Assembly (NCBI RefSeq): GCF_003945595.2
Contig: NW_024104421.1
Span: 1,488,001 to 1,552,000, forward strand
Reading direction: 5' to 3'
Length of the DNA: 64,000 nt
From: Pipra filicauda
Taxonomy: Eukaryota; Chordata; Aves; Passeriformes; Pipridae
A program made the translations under genes and the position numbers. The notes under the pieces were generated by a model. That model was not told the origin of the DNA, ran no database searches, and worked only from the letters and a program-made list of their open reading frames with translations. Positions 51,501 through 64,000 of the stretch are shown piece after piece. Within the stretch, counting starts at the first letter, position 1. Each line of letters opens with the position of its first letter.

Positions 51501-53798
51501 GCTAAACTGAGGTTACACAGACAGCCTTAATTCTAGCATCTCCTATCTTTTTAATGTTTGACTTTACATCCTTTATGATGGCCTGTGAATGAAGTTTGCA
51601 GTTGTAACTAATGATTAATTTTGACGTAATTATTACAACTTCCCATTGGTATCTCATGGGGAATTTCACAGCTGTGTCCTTCATAAACAATGGGGCTAGA
51701 AATTTGCCTGTTTAAGTTGCTAAGTTTTCTTCAACATTTTTTAAAGAGCTTTAATAACTTTGGACAGCCCTCTCACTGCAATTCTTTCACAGTGATTCAG
51801 TAATAAGCTGGGTGACTGATTTGGATGGACCAAAGTTGGAATATGCCCTTTATGAACTTGACATAATATATATATATATATATGCATATATTTTTCTTTT
51901 TTTCCTTTTTTTTTTTTAATAGATACTTATATCTGTCTACTGCATCGTTTTATCTCTTTTTACTGTCACTGCTATTTGGTGGTTTCTTGCACCAAATCTA
52001 GTGTTGAAGTGCTGAGCTCTGAAGCAGTTTAAAACCTGCTCTGTTCTTATGAATAATTATCATTGTAACAAAAAACTCATGTCCCATTTTCAAAGCACAA
52101 AAAGTGCCAGGGATTTCAATTTAAGCATGTTCAGAAATTCTTGGGTTTTGGATCTATATTTAACAGCGGACATAAAGGTCATCCTAGTGACTCCAAGGTT
52201 TCTAAAGGGAAGTTATTCTAGAAGTAATATTTTGAAATCACTTCAAGAGACCCTAATTTGAGACCATACTACAACCCATTCACTTCTTGACCCTGTAGTA
52301 AAGAAAATACAATGTACACTGTTAATACTCTACTATGTATGATAAAGAGGTGCATATGTATGATGAATGAAACAAAGTATCTCAGCCATGTAGCTATCAA
52401 ACTAAATTTTGTTCTCCCAACTCTATTGTCCCCTACTCTCACAATTAGTAAAAAAAAAATAAATCAGAGCATCAGGAGAGAATGTTAGTGTTCATGTCAT
52501 ATTAAGTTACAACTGTGCTATTTGCAGTTTATAGTAGATAACGTACAGAAGACAATAATCTCACCACCTGCTGGAGAAAGTAATGAGAGGAGAGTATTAT
52601 TCAGTAGCTGGTTTTCTTTGCCACACATTTTTCATTGATGATACATTAGACTGTAAGACTGATTATTTTGAATGAAATACCAAATAAGCCCATGAAATTT
52701 CAAATTCTTTTGGTTTCAGGCACAGCAAAATTTGCAGAAATTCCAAGTAGATACACTTTGTAGCAGTCCAAAGGATGGTCTGGTCTAGCAGAAACTTAAA
52801 CAGTCTTGAAATATAGTAAATATGACTTAAAAATCTTAGTTTCTATAATTGACTTGTTATATGAGTACTAACCTACCTTTAGAATAATTTTGCCTACAGA
52901 CCATCCCCAGTGACAAAACCTTGGTTTTGTCAGCATTTCCATTATTACTTTTGAGCCAAGTTTCCATTGGTTTTAAAATTCATTCATAGAAGTGTTACTG
53001 TAGATTAGGACTGAATGTAGAATGTCCCTTTCCTGTTCTCCTTCCTCAAACATTATTACCATTAAAATTGGTGATATTGCCATTGAATTGGCCTAGTCAG
53101 ATCTCCATATATCCCAATAACTTGGGATTTGTGTCCTAATATAGTAGAAATTCCTTAGTTCTGTCTTAATTTCTTTAAGCAATTGTAATTGCTGCTCAAG
53201 ATAAGGAACATGCTAAAAGGAACAATCTTTTCCTGAGTAGGCTGGTTGTTCAAATCCAGAAAATTTCAGCTTGACTAGAAGTAAATAACAAATATTTGGA
53301 AAATTTAAAATTGTTGATTTGGATTCTGCTCTAAAGTGTGAAAGTGGTTTTTCACTGTCCTGCTCAATTTCAGCAAATATTTTTATTGTTTCGTCCACAA
53401 GGAATCGCCTGAAATATGTTTAATGACCTGTGATATGGAACTGTGGAGTGCGAGGTAAGGTTAGTGGAGGTACTGTTGGCTTTTGAACAAGCAATGGATG
53501 AAACCACAGCCAAGCCTTTCTTGACCTGGAAGTGCTCGTGGCATGGCACAGCCACCTGGCTCCAGGCACTTCCCACGCCTCTGGTCATCCAAAAGGGTTG
53601 CAACAGGGACATGAGTCATGGAAGAGTTCTATTGTGAGAGAGTATGTGTTGGAACCAAACCACTTAAGTTTTGACAGAATGTCCAAGGAGAAGTTTTCCT
53701 TGATCCAAGATATGGGAAAAGGAGAGGACAGGTAGAAGGAAGGATAAAAAGTCCCAAATCCTTCTTGACAGCAGCTGCTGTGCAAGCTATTGGAGTAT
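45560..53798. other. intergenic stretch, no gene seen
   Basis: A possible reverse MIR-like scrap lies near 46048-46077 and an AT repeat at 51866-51883. GC-richer patches near 49190-49350 and 50820-51130 create chance open frames up to 196 codons without domain features. No gene is supported. Confidence 0.65.
51866..51883. repeat. AT dinucleotide repeat
   Basis: Nine TA/AT units followed by GCATATA and a T-rich stretch. Confidence 0.9.
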
Positions 53799-54395
53799 TA
53801 TAGAATCATAGAATGACCTGGTCTGAAGGAACCTTAAAGATCATCAAGTTCCAAACTCCCTGTCATGGGCAGGGACACCTTTCGCTAGACCAGGCTGCTC
53901 AGAGCCTCATCCAACCTGGCCTTGAGCACTTCCAGGGATGGGGCATCCACAGCTTCTCTGGGCAGCCTGTTCCAGTGTCTCACCACCCTCACAGTGAAGA
54001 ATTTCTTCCTAATATCCAGCCTAAACCTACTCTCTCTGAGTTTGAAGACATTCTCCCTTGTCCTGTCACTCCAGGCTCTTGTGAATAATTTCTCTCCATC
54101 TTCCTTGTGGGCTCCCTCCAGGTACTGGAAGGCTGCAATTAGGTCTCCCCAAAGCCTTCTCTTCTCCAGGCTGAACAACCCCAATTCTCTCAGCCTTTCC
54201 TCCCAGTAGAGGTGCTCCATCCCTCTGATCAACCTGGTGTCCCTCCTCTGGACTCGCTCCAAGAGGTCCATGTCCTTCCTGTGCTGGGGCCCCCAGAGCT
54301 GGATGCAGCACTGCAGGTGGGGTCTCACCAGAGAATAGAGGCACAATCACCTCCCTCGACCTGCTGCCCATGCTGCTCTGATGCTGCCCAGGATT
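53799..54395 (-). mobile_element. CR1 LINE 3' end with open ORF2 C-terminus
   Basis: On the minus strand the frame 54346-53885 is open for 153 residues of CR1 ORF2: [97 protein letters not shown] and a stop. The reversed 3' terminus is TAGAATCATAGAATG at 53801, including the short terminal octamer repeat typical of CR1. The 5' truncation is near 54395, after CGACCTGCTGCCC and GCCCAGGAT. It is the best-preserved copy here but lacks the endonuclease and most of the RT, so it is dead. Confidence 0.95.
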
Positions 54396-54502
54396 ATCCA
54401 GGGATACAGGACACCAAAGTTTAAGCTCTGAATCCAACTCCCAGATGTGTTGCTAGTAGGAACTATGGCTGCTTCTTGCAAATACAGGTGTTATTCTAAA
54501 TT

Positions 54503-54563
54503 AAAACAAAACAAAAACCAACCAACCAAACAAAACCCCACAAACACACACACACACAAACCC
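54503..54563 (+). repeat. A/C-rich simple repeat with CA run
   Basis: AAAACAAAAC, CCAACCAACC and CACACACACACA units with essentially only A and C, about 100 bp from the 5' end of the CR1 copy. Confidence 0.9.
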
Positions 54564-57500
54564 CATAACTTTTTCCTGAACTAGGAATATCAATGTCTTC
54601 TAATTACTCTGTACATACAATTGTCCTTAAGAAATCTCTGTTGAATACGCCTACGAACGAAACTGGGAGTCCTGTTGTTGCCACACTGCTGTTGCCACGT
54701 AAGGTGGAAAATTTTAATAATACTTTTTAAAGGAATCTAGATCCATTTACTTTTATTTAGATACAATAATCTTCTGTGACTGGTAGTTTAGTAGCTGGAA
54801 TTTTGTTCTTAATGACTGCAGCAGTTATATATGAATTTATAATTCTTTTTGCATGGTGAGATTTCAACTATTTGTTCTTTGGAAACATTTTTTTAAAAAA
54901 TGTGGAAAAAATGTCATGAAGAAAGAGAAGAGTCTTTAACCTTGACTAAGAATACTAGATGTGCTGTAGGGAGCACACATGGCAGTAGGTGTATACTCCT
55001 AAAGGCACTGATCTCTTCCACTTTTAAATCTTCATTAAAACAACTTTGTAGAGCTCTTCTTCAATCTTCTTCAGTATAGCTTTGCTAAGTACACAGACCA
55101 AGCACTTGGGGTCACTCTCATGATTTCTGCATGATTTGATGTGACACAGACAGGATGGACCTCCCTAGACATCAGGACAGCTTTGGATGGTTCAGATTCC
55201 CTTTGTCATCAGTTAGACAACTGGTCACTGCTGCAGAACTCAACACAAGGGGGTTAACTGAGATTATCTTCAAATTCCTGCTTGAGAGTATGCACACAGT
55301 GCCTTTTGAAAAAGGGAGTCTGTATGCTGGGAAGCTGACTGGAAACCCTTTTACCCCAGCTGGCACCACAATGTTGGTAACAGCATTCACTGATGCTGCT
55401 TATTGCACTTTTGGGGAAAGACAGATAGCACACGAATTTTTTTTAATTGCAGAAAGAAATCTGTTTTTCCTTTGTTTGTTCAAGCTTAGAGAAGGTTTGT
55501 TAATAAATATACCCTCCTTACATCTGGTTTAAGGTTCCTGGATTTCCTCTGCTGCTAAAACTACTGAAATCTGGAAAAGGCTTGCAGATTTTGTGCACAG
55601 TTTTTTGCATACTTATTTCAGTGCTGTCCTGCATTTTGCTGGATGAAGTGAAACTCATTTACACCCATGGTCCAACCTGCACATACATAGGACAAGATAA
55701 AGCTGTCTGTGGAAGTGGCTCTACTTTGCCTTTGGAAATGATTATGTCTTATTTGTCCTCACCAGGTGAAACACAGAGTATATACGGACTACAGATCTCA
55801 GGGGAAATGGAGAACAGTTGTTGCACAGTTTATCTCTGCTATCCTTTTTCAACCATTTCTCAGCAAAGAATTCAATAGGGCTTGACTACTGATACCCTAC
55901 CCAAATATTTCCTCCTGTTGGATGCTGTGCCCAGCTTTGTATCCTTCACATTAATTCATACACTAGATCCTCTGCTATTTCTCTCAGACCTTTTGTGGTA
56001 TCTCCCAGGGTATAATGAAAAGTCCACCCATTTTTCAGCTTTCTTCACTGCCAGGAAGGGCTAATCATGGGACACGCTCTGAAAACATTGTATTAACCAT
56101 TCATTTAACAGAAATGCAGACAGATGGCCTGAGAATTGTTTCAGCATGGTCCACATTTTGTTTTTCTCTCTGTACCTAAAGTTACCGTGCTTGTTTTTTC
56201 ATAGTTTTTCCATATTGCCAGTTCTCAGGAACAGGATCTACGTGGGCATGACAGTACTTCACTGATGTCTAGTTCTCTGCTTTGAGCAACAGTCAAGTTT
56301 CAAGATGAATTCCTGTCTGCTCAGAAGACATGTGCCTCTCCCAAGATCTTAGTAGTACCTGACTAATCACTGATGTCTGAAACATTCAACATTTCTGTTT
56401 AGACAACCGGTCATAACATTTCTATGAAGACAAGTCATTATTAATACAGTCTCTTCCTCAAATCAGTGTGTGCTGCCTTCAATATGTGTTTTCAGTAGCT
56501 ATCTATAGGCCACCTACACTGCTTTGCAAGCCAGCTGACCAGTTGTCAAATAGACAAACCTGTCCAATTAACACTATTTGTGCATATCCAAGTATCCTCA
56601 AGAACACCAAGTACACATTCAACATCTGCTCAGTCTCAGTGAATCCTACGTACCTAAAAATGTGCTTGAGTTGAATTGCAATTATAAAGTTGTATTATGT
56701 TTCTCCACTGTGGTACTTACTGACTGCCCTTGATTTGAAAGTAAATCCTCTTACATCTTTGAATCTGAATATCTCTATTTATTGTCTCCTCAGTGGTCTA
56801 ATATGCTGGGATTTTTCCCCCCAGATAGTTTCAGGGAACCAGTCTAAAGCAAGAATTCTCCACATTTACAGTAGAGATGACTAAACGGACAGCAAATAAT
56901 AGGTGACTCATTTGTACCTGGCAGAATGGCAAGCATATGAAAAAGTCCATGTGTACAAACAGCATTTCAAGGTAGTATCAAAGCATTCAAAAGTTGTTTT
57001 AGTGTGTGAGCAAGGAAGCATCCAAACCAGGCCCTCCAAGCACTGCAATCTTTCGTCCTTCATCTGACACTACTGACTCTTTTGTTGTTCTCTGTTGCTC
57101 TTCAAAGCACTACCCAGGGGCTTTTCTTGCTGTTACCTTGTGAAGAGAGGCTGAGAAGCAGTGAAGTATCTTCTCTGCACTCTGTCTCCTCAAGTCTATC
57201 AGCAACATCACAAGCCAGTACACCACACACATGGCAGACAATGCACCGGCAACTTTTCTGGGCTGATTCTAGCTTATAGATAAAAAGGATTGTATCAGCC
57301 TCTTTAGTTTGGAATTTACTGTGTCAGAGTCAAATAAGCTCCACATTGCCTCTTAAAGACTGAACAACAAATAACAGCAGAATGTGCTTTGGTGGATGGG
57401 TTTCTTTCAGCAGGTAACTGCATAAACTGAATCTTGGCAGCAGAACTTCAAGAGAGTGAAGTATTATGGTTGATGGGCTTAAATCCTTCTTCTGCTAATG

Positions 57501-58789
57501 CTGTGGAGGAAAGACTGTGACTGAAATAGGTATAATTAGTGAACCGTGATTGAATTCTCAGCATCAAGAAGACAACAACTCTTTCACAGTTTCTACTTTG
57601 ATGTCATCTCTCATCTGTAAAGCTGTTCTACTCAGAACCACTTGAAGGTATTTTTCTTTTGAATTGGCTGCTTTAGACTGTCTTTAGTGCTAGATTATCT
57701 GTGTCAGGTTTATCACAAGCTGTCTGGATATAGGAGGATTTTTCTTTTCATGGTAAAACATAGCACTCTTCTAAACCCTGCTTCTAGTTTATGATGAAGG
57801 TGCTTCTTGGTTGAATCTTCTATTGCTGGTTTCCAAATACCCAGAATCTGGATCAACAATCTTACAATCTTCTACATCGCTATTTTTGTTTTATTTACAC
57901 TTCACAGTAACAACTTGGGTGATAATGACTTGCTATATCACTGTCTCTCTGCTGACAAGAGCAAAGATCTGTCATCATCTTCTATCTAGTAGCATTTTGC
58001 ACTTTTGAATCTGCATGTAGTGTATTACCAGCACTTCACAAGTCCTTAGTCTCAAGCACTTGGGTTTTTTATTTTTTTTTTCCTGGAAAAGATACTATTC
58101 ACCTCATATGTTGCTCTTCCACTTGGAGCTTTTCTTGGTGACTTCCTAGCAGGGTCTTCTGAATCAGGGAGCTGAGTTGCATTTTTGTTCTTTTGATGTA
58201 ATAATATGCAAAAGGCCTTCCTTATAACTGTGCTGCAGAATTGCTGATAAAGTATGTGATATTTCACCAGCTGCCATAACCACACCTTGAATATCGAGGA
58301 AATCTATTCCTTGATTTTATGTCTTAAAATGATATTAGATTGGCACCCAGGTTTCTGAATTGAACATTGTGCACGTGCGTGCTTGGAAAGGTGCTGACTG
58401 GTACCTCCCAATTTTCCAGTTCTCTCTATCTTTGCTTCAGAACTGTAATGAAAACTGCGTGAATTTGTGCATTATGAACAAAAATTCAGCAGCATTATGG
58501 AAGCAGGAGCTCTAGTAGCAGGCATACAGAATGATTGATATTGCGATATCCAAATTTCATTCCAGCATTTATTCTGGGAAAGCTGCTCATGCAGAAAAGT
58601 TACCAAATATAAAAACCCATATAGTAAACATACAAATACATATCCCTGACTCAGACTCTGACCCCTCCCTAATGTGACCCAGCCTGACTCATGGGTGAAA
58701 TGATTAGATTCTGAGTGGACGTACAGGTTGGAAGTACATAGTTAATAGGATACACTTCCTGTTTGTCTCTGATAAAAATAATTTACTAA
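54564..58789. other. intergenic stretch, no gene seen
   Basis: AT-rich DNA without recognisable coding frame, transposon or RNA gene. Confidence 0.65.
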
Positions 58790-59250
58790 TTTTCTGCTGA
58801 ACATCTTTTAAAAAGAGCTTTGACATCTAATTAGTTATTTTCTTTTTAAATATCATCTTTTGTCTTTAGAGTATTCCATTGTCCCTGTGAAACGCAAGAA
58901 ATCTTACAGATCTAGAAGCTTTGTGAATGAGGGAAATAATTAAATGAGGTCACCGTGTTGATGTTTTGTAGCACGACATGGAACTAACACCTACTTCTTG
59001 TTTTTTAAGTGCTAAAAAATCCTTAATCTAATTAGTTTCTTTTATCTGGCAAGCAAAGATACCTCCTCTATCGCTTTCTTGCAAATGCGACACCTTGAAG
59101 ATCAGAAATGTTCCGTGAGGGACTGTATTGGGCTGGCTAATTGAAATAAGGCAAGAGAACCTGAAATCAGCCTGTCTCTCTGCTGCAAGCAGTGGTTTGC
59201 ACTTAAACCTTCTGGTACTGGCAGAAGAGCAGCCCAGGTGAAAATCTCTG
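58790..59250. promoter_or_regulatory. candidate conserved non-coding element
   Basis: Repeat-free AT-rich block with TAATTAG-type cores (ATCTAATTAGTTATTTTC, CTTAATCTAATTAG, GGCTAATTGAAATAAG), one of several such blocks in this desert. Judged by texture only. Confidence 0.27.
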
Positions 59251-60631
59251 AGTACCTCTGAATCGTTTGCTTACACGTAAAACAAAATTTAGTTGTGCAC
59301 TGGAATCAATTGACAGTGAGTAGGATAAACTAATTCTTCATCAAGGTAATTTAGCAAAATATAAGTAGCTAAGCATTAAAATGAGGAGAAAAGGGCTGTC
59401 TGTGTGAGGCCACAGAAAAGCCTGAAGGCAAATTTGCGTGGAGTTTACACATTATTCTGGAAAACGAGCATTAGAAATTGCACACCCACATGAAATGAAG
59501 TCCCTGCTTTAATTTTAAGTCTCCCCTTAGGAGGGATTGCCACCAGGTGGGAGATGAAATTCATGTTTCCCTGGCAGGTACAACTCCCTTCACCCTCCTC
59601 AGTGAGCTCAGGCTGCTCCTATGGCCCCTCCTCTTCCCTCACCTGTTTTACTTCAGTTTTTGTCCTTTTCCTTCTGTTTCTCCTTTTCATGGGCCAATTT
59701 TGAGGCAGAGGACCAGGGATCTGGGTGTCCTCTCCTCCACAGTGGACTGGCAGCACAAGAGCAAAGGGTTCCATCAAACCCAGGAGATGAGGGAGCAGGC
59801 AGAGTGGGAGGGTTAACCCTGGTGTTCCAGGGAGATCTGCTGTGAGGGTGGGCATTAGGCAAATCAAATTTTAAAAAATGGTAAAAGTTTCTTCCCCAGC
59901 ACTGCATGCATTTGTGCAACTGGCAATGCTGCTACCTTAAAATTATCCTGTAGTGTTGTGGTAAGGATTTGCCAGCTCTAAATTTTAGCCATGACTACAA
60001 ACTGCATATCTCAGAATATGTCTTTTTTTTTTTCTTTTTTTTTCTTTTTTGCTAGCTTGAGGAAAATCTAAAATTCCACAGCAAGCATCCAAATTTAATA
60101 TGAGTTTCCATTATTAGTAAGTATAACTTTTAGCTTTTTCTCTCTTACAGGATGAAATTCACCTCTCTGCTAAAAAATCCACCAAATCCCAAATTTGTTC
60201 ACATGTTTGGTGCCAATAAAGCACAGATTACGGTTAGGAGGCTGGAATGAAGCTAGCAGTGGCATCAGAGCACAGAGCTGAGTGCAGCAGCATTGCATCT
60301 TGAGATGAGGCTCCTCATTCAAACACATTATTAACACAAGCATTTCAATTATCCACATCCACAACATTCAAAATCTCCAGCTGACCTTTGCTCCCACTAA
60401 GCCCAACCTTCAAAATTATCTGTACAGGTACCATCATAAAGGTCATTTGACATGCACAGGGACAAAGCCAGTCCCTTAGTTCCCCAAAGTCCAAAGCTAA
60501 GGGAAGTAGCAACATCAAGTTTAAAAAAAATATCCAGTGAAAGGAAATGTTTCCCACCCCTAAGCACCCACCCTCCACCTGCCCCATGCCTGACACCACC
60601 TTGGTAGCTGGGGCAGAAAGCTCTTGGCAGT
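59251..60631. other. intergenic stretch, no gene seen
   Basis: Contains a T/C-rich tract near 60020-60050. Open frames near 59547-59919 on both strands overlap each other and have no domain character. Confidence 0.65.
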
Positions 60632-60776
60632 GTCATAAAAGGGATTAGCTCCGAGGTACAGCTGCAGAGAGACAGACAGACAGACAGACACTGCCTGGGA
60701 ACCGCTGCCGCGCGGGCGCCTTATCCCACCGCGTGCTGGGAGCAGCACAACTACCGCGACATGGAAGGATGGGTAT
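60632..60776 (+). promoter_or_regulatory. candidate promoter and small first exon (CpG-rich, TATA-like)
   Basis: CATAAAAG at 60634 is TATA-like. A CpG-rich stretch follows (ACCGCTGCCGCGCGGGCGCC, 60701-60720), which is unusual in this CpG-poor DNA. An ATG at 60761 sits in a good Kozak context (GACATGG) and is followed four codons later by a donor-like GGGTATGG with GT at 60773. All parts are weak singly, and no downstream exon was identified. Confidence 0.25.
60671..60690 (+). repeat. (GACA)5 tetranucleotide repeat
   Basis: Five perfect GACA units, flanked upstream by GAGA. Confidence 0.97.
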
Positions 60777-63700
60777 GGAATAACAGATTCCTCCTGCTGC
60801 TCTGGTGGCTGTCACATTTCACACCATACCTCTCTCCTTTTCACAGGCACTCTGGCTGGATTAAATGGATTAAGAACTGGTTGATAAATATGAATGGAGT
60901 TGCAAGTTGATGTGGAAAAAGGTTTTCACTGTTTCTTTCTCTATGAATGAATCATGAAGGGAAATTTCTTCAAGTGCATTAGAAATTAATTCCTAGAGAC
61001 TCCTTTTTTCTCCTCAGGCTGAAAAACTGAAGAGACAAATTTTTTAAAGGGGGAAAAAAAAGCATTTTAATTTATCTGAGAATCTCTTGCTTTAAACCCT
61101 AACTTCCAACTGCAGTATTCACTATGTAGATTATTCCCATAAAGCAACATAACATTACAATCCATTTCAACTAAAAATATCTACTTACAATAGAAAAGTT
61201 CAGATTTGATAACATGTCTTTGCTCTATCAAATTACTACCTCTGATCAAGTCCCCCCAGTGCTGTGCTGGACGTTTTCAGTAGTCTAAATCTGAGATGAA
61301 TTGATGCTAAGGCGTTTGTCTGCATTTTTTTTTAATTTTATTTTTTTGCAATAACAGGCTGCTGTCCCAAAGTTTGGAAATGTTGATTTATGCAATTCAC
61401 AAATTGAGAGTAGATCTTACTTATAATCACAAACTTCTGGAAGCCCCTAGTATATACAAAGAAACTCACACGGTAAGAACAAAATCTTGGGAACTTTCCG
61501 TCTGATTTTCTAAGAAAATGGGGCTTATCACATTGTCCCATATGTGAATCTGTTCAACTGTTTGTCTGTCACTACCCCCACATCTTTCTCCAATAAGTTT
61601 TGAACATGTTACCTACTGTCAGCCTGATCTGTCAAAAGTCTTAAAGATCGTGAGATAGTGAAACTCAGCAGCGGAGTAAAGGAGCCACCACCGACTGCCA
61701 GATACCTCAAAGACTTCTCTTTTCCATGCTGGGAATAGCGTGGCACAGCTAGTGAGACAAAGGGAAACACACATACACAGGCTAAGCAAGCATCAAACTT
61801 GATCCTGCACCCAACCACCCTTTCAGTGTCAGGGAAAAGAGAGAGGGAGGGGGCAGGAAGGTAACTTTGGACATTAGATGTGCTCAGGAACAAGAAAGGA
61901 AAATACGCATGGAGAATGGGATGGCAACAACACCTTTGGGGCAGAGAGCACAAAGGCTTCCAGGAGACCTGGGGATGTTTGGATAGCAGGTGCAGTTTCT
62001 GGAGAGAAGGGGAGGCTGCAGGTTTGTGGGGGAGTGATGCAGGGAAGCATATACAGACCCTTATAAAACTAGGTTTTGCTATTCCTTGGCTCACAATATT
62101 TGTTTGAAGGGAGGTGAGAGGCTTCCAGCTTTTTAATAGCTCTAAACATTCTGGCTATAGTAGCTTCAGGATTCAGTAGCAAGGAAGCCTACTCCAGGAC
62201 AGTTTAGTCCTGGCTGGAAACCAGCACTTGTGGAAGTCTCACACAAAATCCTTCTGTAAGATTTCCAGTTGATACAGCAAATATGAAAAAGCCTGAAACA
62301 ATTCAGCAATAGCTGCAAATGGTCTGACCTGTACAGAAGAGCTGGATTCACCTGTGGGATGGCCTTCTACCCCCTCCTCAGAGTAAGGTGGTTTCAGCAG
62401 CACAGACCACTCACACAGCCAAACGCTAACTGCTGGAGGAAGAGGATGCCCAAACATAACCTGACTCTTGGAGCCTGAGCTTCTATTTGCAGTAGAGAAA
62501 TCCTTGACCTTGATGGGGATGTGCCTCCTACCAAATCTGCTGGCAACTATCACCTCCCTGCATGAACAAAGCTGGAAACAGGGAGCAGGTGTGAAGCCTG
62601 GAGTAGTGTCAGTCAGTATGTGGTATCCAAGCTGAATTACCTAACCAGTTCTCTTCTGAGGTTTGCTGAAAATAGTTTTGGCATTAATATTACACACAGG
62701 ACCAAACCACAGTAATAAGGACGAGAGGCGTTAGTGGTGAACGCGGCCCTCGTGCGGCACATGCTGACAAAACAAAAATACTGGTGCACACAGAACTGCA
62801 TCTTGACAAGGGATGTGTGTAGATGCCTCTTTTCCATATGTTGCCATGCAGGGGGGAATTCAACGTGCAGAGAGCAAGTAAGTTATCTGAAGATTTGGAG
62901 TGTGGTGCATCACACAGAGCAGCACTTCAGTGAAGAGGCCAGAGGAGGAAGAGCAAGTCAGGATGTGGATTTGTATCATATTAGACAGTCTGCTGTAAGT
63001 CCAGCTTGGACACTCAGTGCTCTCTCAGGAAAGGAGAGCTCACCAAAGCAATTTGAGAGTAGCAGCTAATGCCATAGGAGAGTAGCAAACCCTTATCCTC
63101 GCTTTCTTCCTGCTAACAAGTCTGTGTAGTTATATCCTTAATGTGCTTTAGATAGAGTAAGCCACAATGCAATTAGGATGTCCATATGGAGAGTCAGTGC
63201 AGCATAGCTAGTACACTGTAAATTCATATCCTTGCTTACTGAGAATTAATTATCTTGTAGACAAGCCATGTGTCAGTGAAATCCGTTTATTACTGTATAG
63301 GATATGTGGTCTTCTAGGAAGGCTGGCCCAAAAGAAATGGGGGACTGAAACTATGATTGGCAAAGGAAATACATTGGTAGGAAATGCAGTTTTATGCCAA
63401 GTCAGTTGATTTAAAACAATCTGGCTTGATTTTCTAACCCACTTTCCCCCAGTATTCTAATCTTGGTCAAACAAAGTAAAATAAAAAAATAAATGTTTTA
63501 TTTTGGTTTTCTATAGAAAAAACAGACTTCTAAAATTTGAATTAAAATTTTCATATGGAAATTTTTCAGTGTATATTTCTCTTGTAGAAATTGATTCTTC
63601 TGTCAAAATAACATTTCTATAGGAATTCTTAATTTGGTTTCAGTTGTCTGACTTGTCCAAACTTGTATCTGCTATACCTTCACGGAAGTCAACAAAGTTG

Positions 63701-64000
63701 AACCAGAGTGAATAATTCTCTTACACGACATGCTTTGCAGGAATGACAGCCTTTTTTTCTTCCCTGTTATCAAAGTATCACTAGAAGTAAATCTGCATCA
63801 CCATTGCACCTATATAACAAAAATCGTCTTATGAATTCTTGTGATTTGAAAACTAGGTCATTTAATTGTCCAAAAATAATATTAAAAAAAAAAAACAACA
63901 GAGAAAAACTGTTGGGAACAAATTCATATTTCAAATTTCAGTGATGCCACTCTTGAGGTAGTCAGGCTTGGGTACAGTTAACAAACCTTTGAGATGGAGA
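60777..64000. other. intergenic stretch to window end, no gene seen
   Basis: AT-rich DNA with an A-rich tract near 63884. The open frames near 61609-62107 on both strands are chance shadows of each other. No transposon or RNA gene was recognised. Confidence 0.65.

Noticed and set aside
61609..62094. 161-codon minus-strand open frame rich in Leu, Ser and Pro
   Set aside because: Opposed by overlapping + strand frames of similar quality; no motif. Treated as chance.

Overview
This window is vertebrate nuclear DNA, most likely from a bird. It holds two spliced coding exons, long AT-rich non-coding DNA, no operon-like gene packing, and three copies of CR1, the LINE family that dominates avian genomes. 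Two of the CR1 copies still read as the C-terminal end of the CR1 reverse-transcriptase ORF. I name no species.

Left end (1 to about 10 kb): the 3' end of SOX5, a SoxD transcription factor gene, on the + strand. The penultimate coding exon (663-879) encodes the C-terminal half of the HMG box. The last coding exon (4242-4545) encodes the conserved acidic tail and the stop codon, with a 3.4 kb intron between them. Earlier exons, including the coiled coil and the N-terminal part of the HMG box, lie outside the window. Past the stop codon there is a long 3'UTR or flank with several candidate poly(A) signals (4602, 4890, 5720, and a far one at 10057).

The remaining 54 kb (about 10-64 kb) is a gene desert as far as I can read it. 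No ORF there looks like a known protein except CR1 fragments, and I see no credible splice-linked coding series or RNA gene. It contains: one near-complete ancient MIR-like (CORE) SINE at 13527-13763, with a second tail fragment in reverse at about 24364; three CR1 copies (29784-30301 +, 36788-37300 -, 53799-54395 -); an AT-rich block at 21170-21480 that looks like an old exapted DNA transposon; simple repeats and long homopolymers; a perfect local tandem duplication (38666-38743, one mismatch); and several AT-rich, TAAT-rich blocks that read like conserved non-coding elements. The last call rests on texture only, without alignment.

A SoxD gene followed by a large desert fits the known arrangement of developmental regulator loci, where the flank carries long-range enhancers. 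The most interesting regulatory candidate is a cluster of SOX half-sites at 45380-45559 that includes a perfect inverted pair (ATTGTT-G-AACAAT). That is a plausible target for a dimeric SoxD protein and possibly an autoregulatory element. Other points of interest are the homopolymer architecture around the HMG-box exon (T-rich 52 nt upstream, A24 downstream) and an isolated CpG-rich, TATA-like segment near 60.63-60.78 kb that could be a promoter with a small first exon. I found no convincing new multi-gene system.
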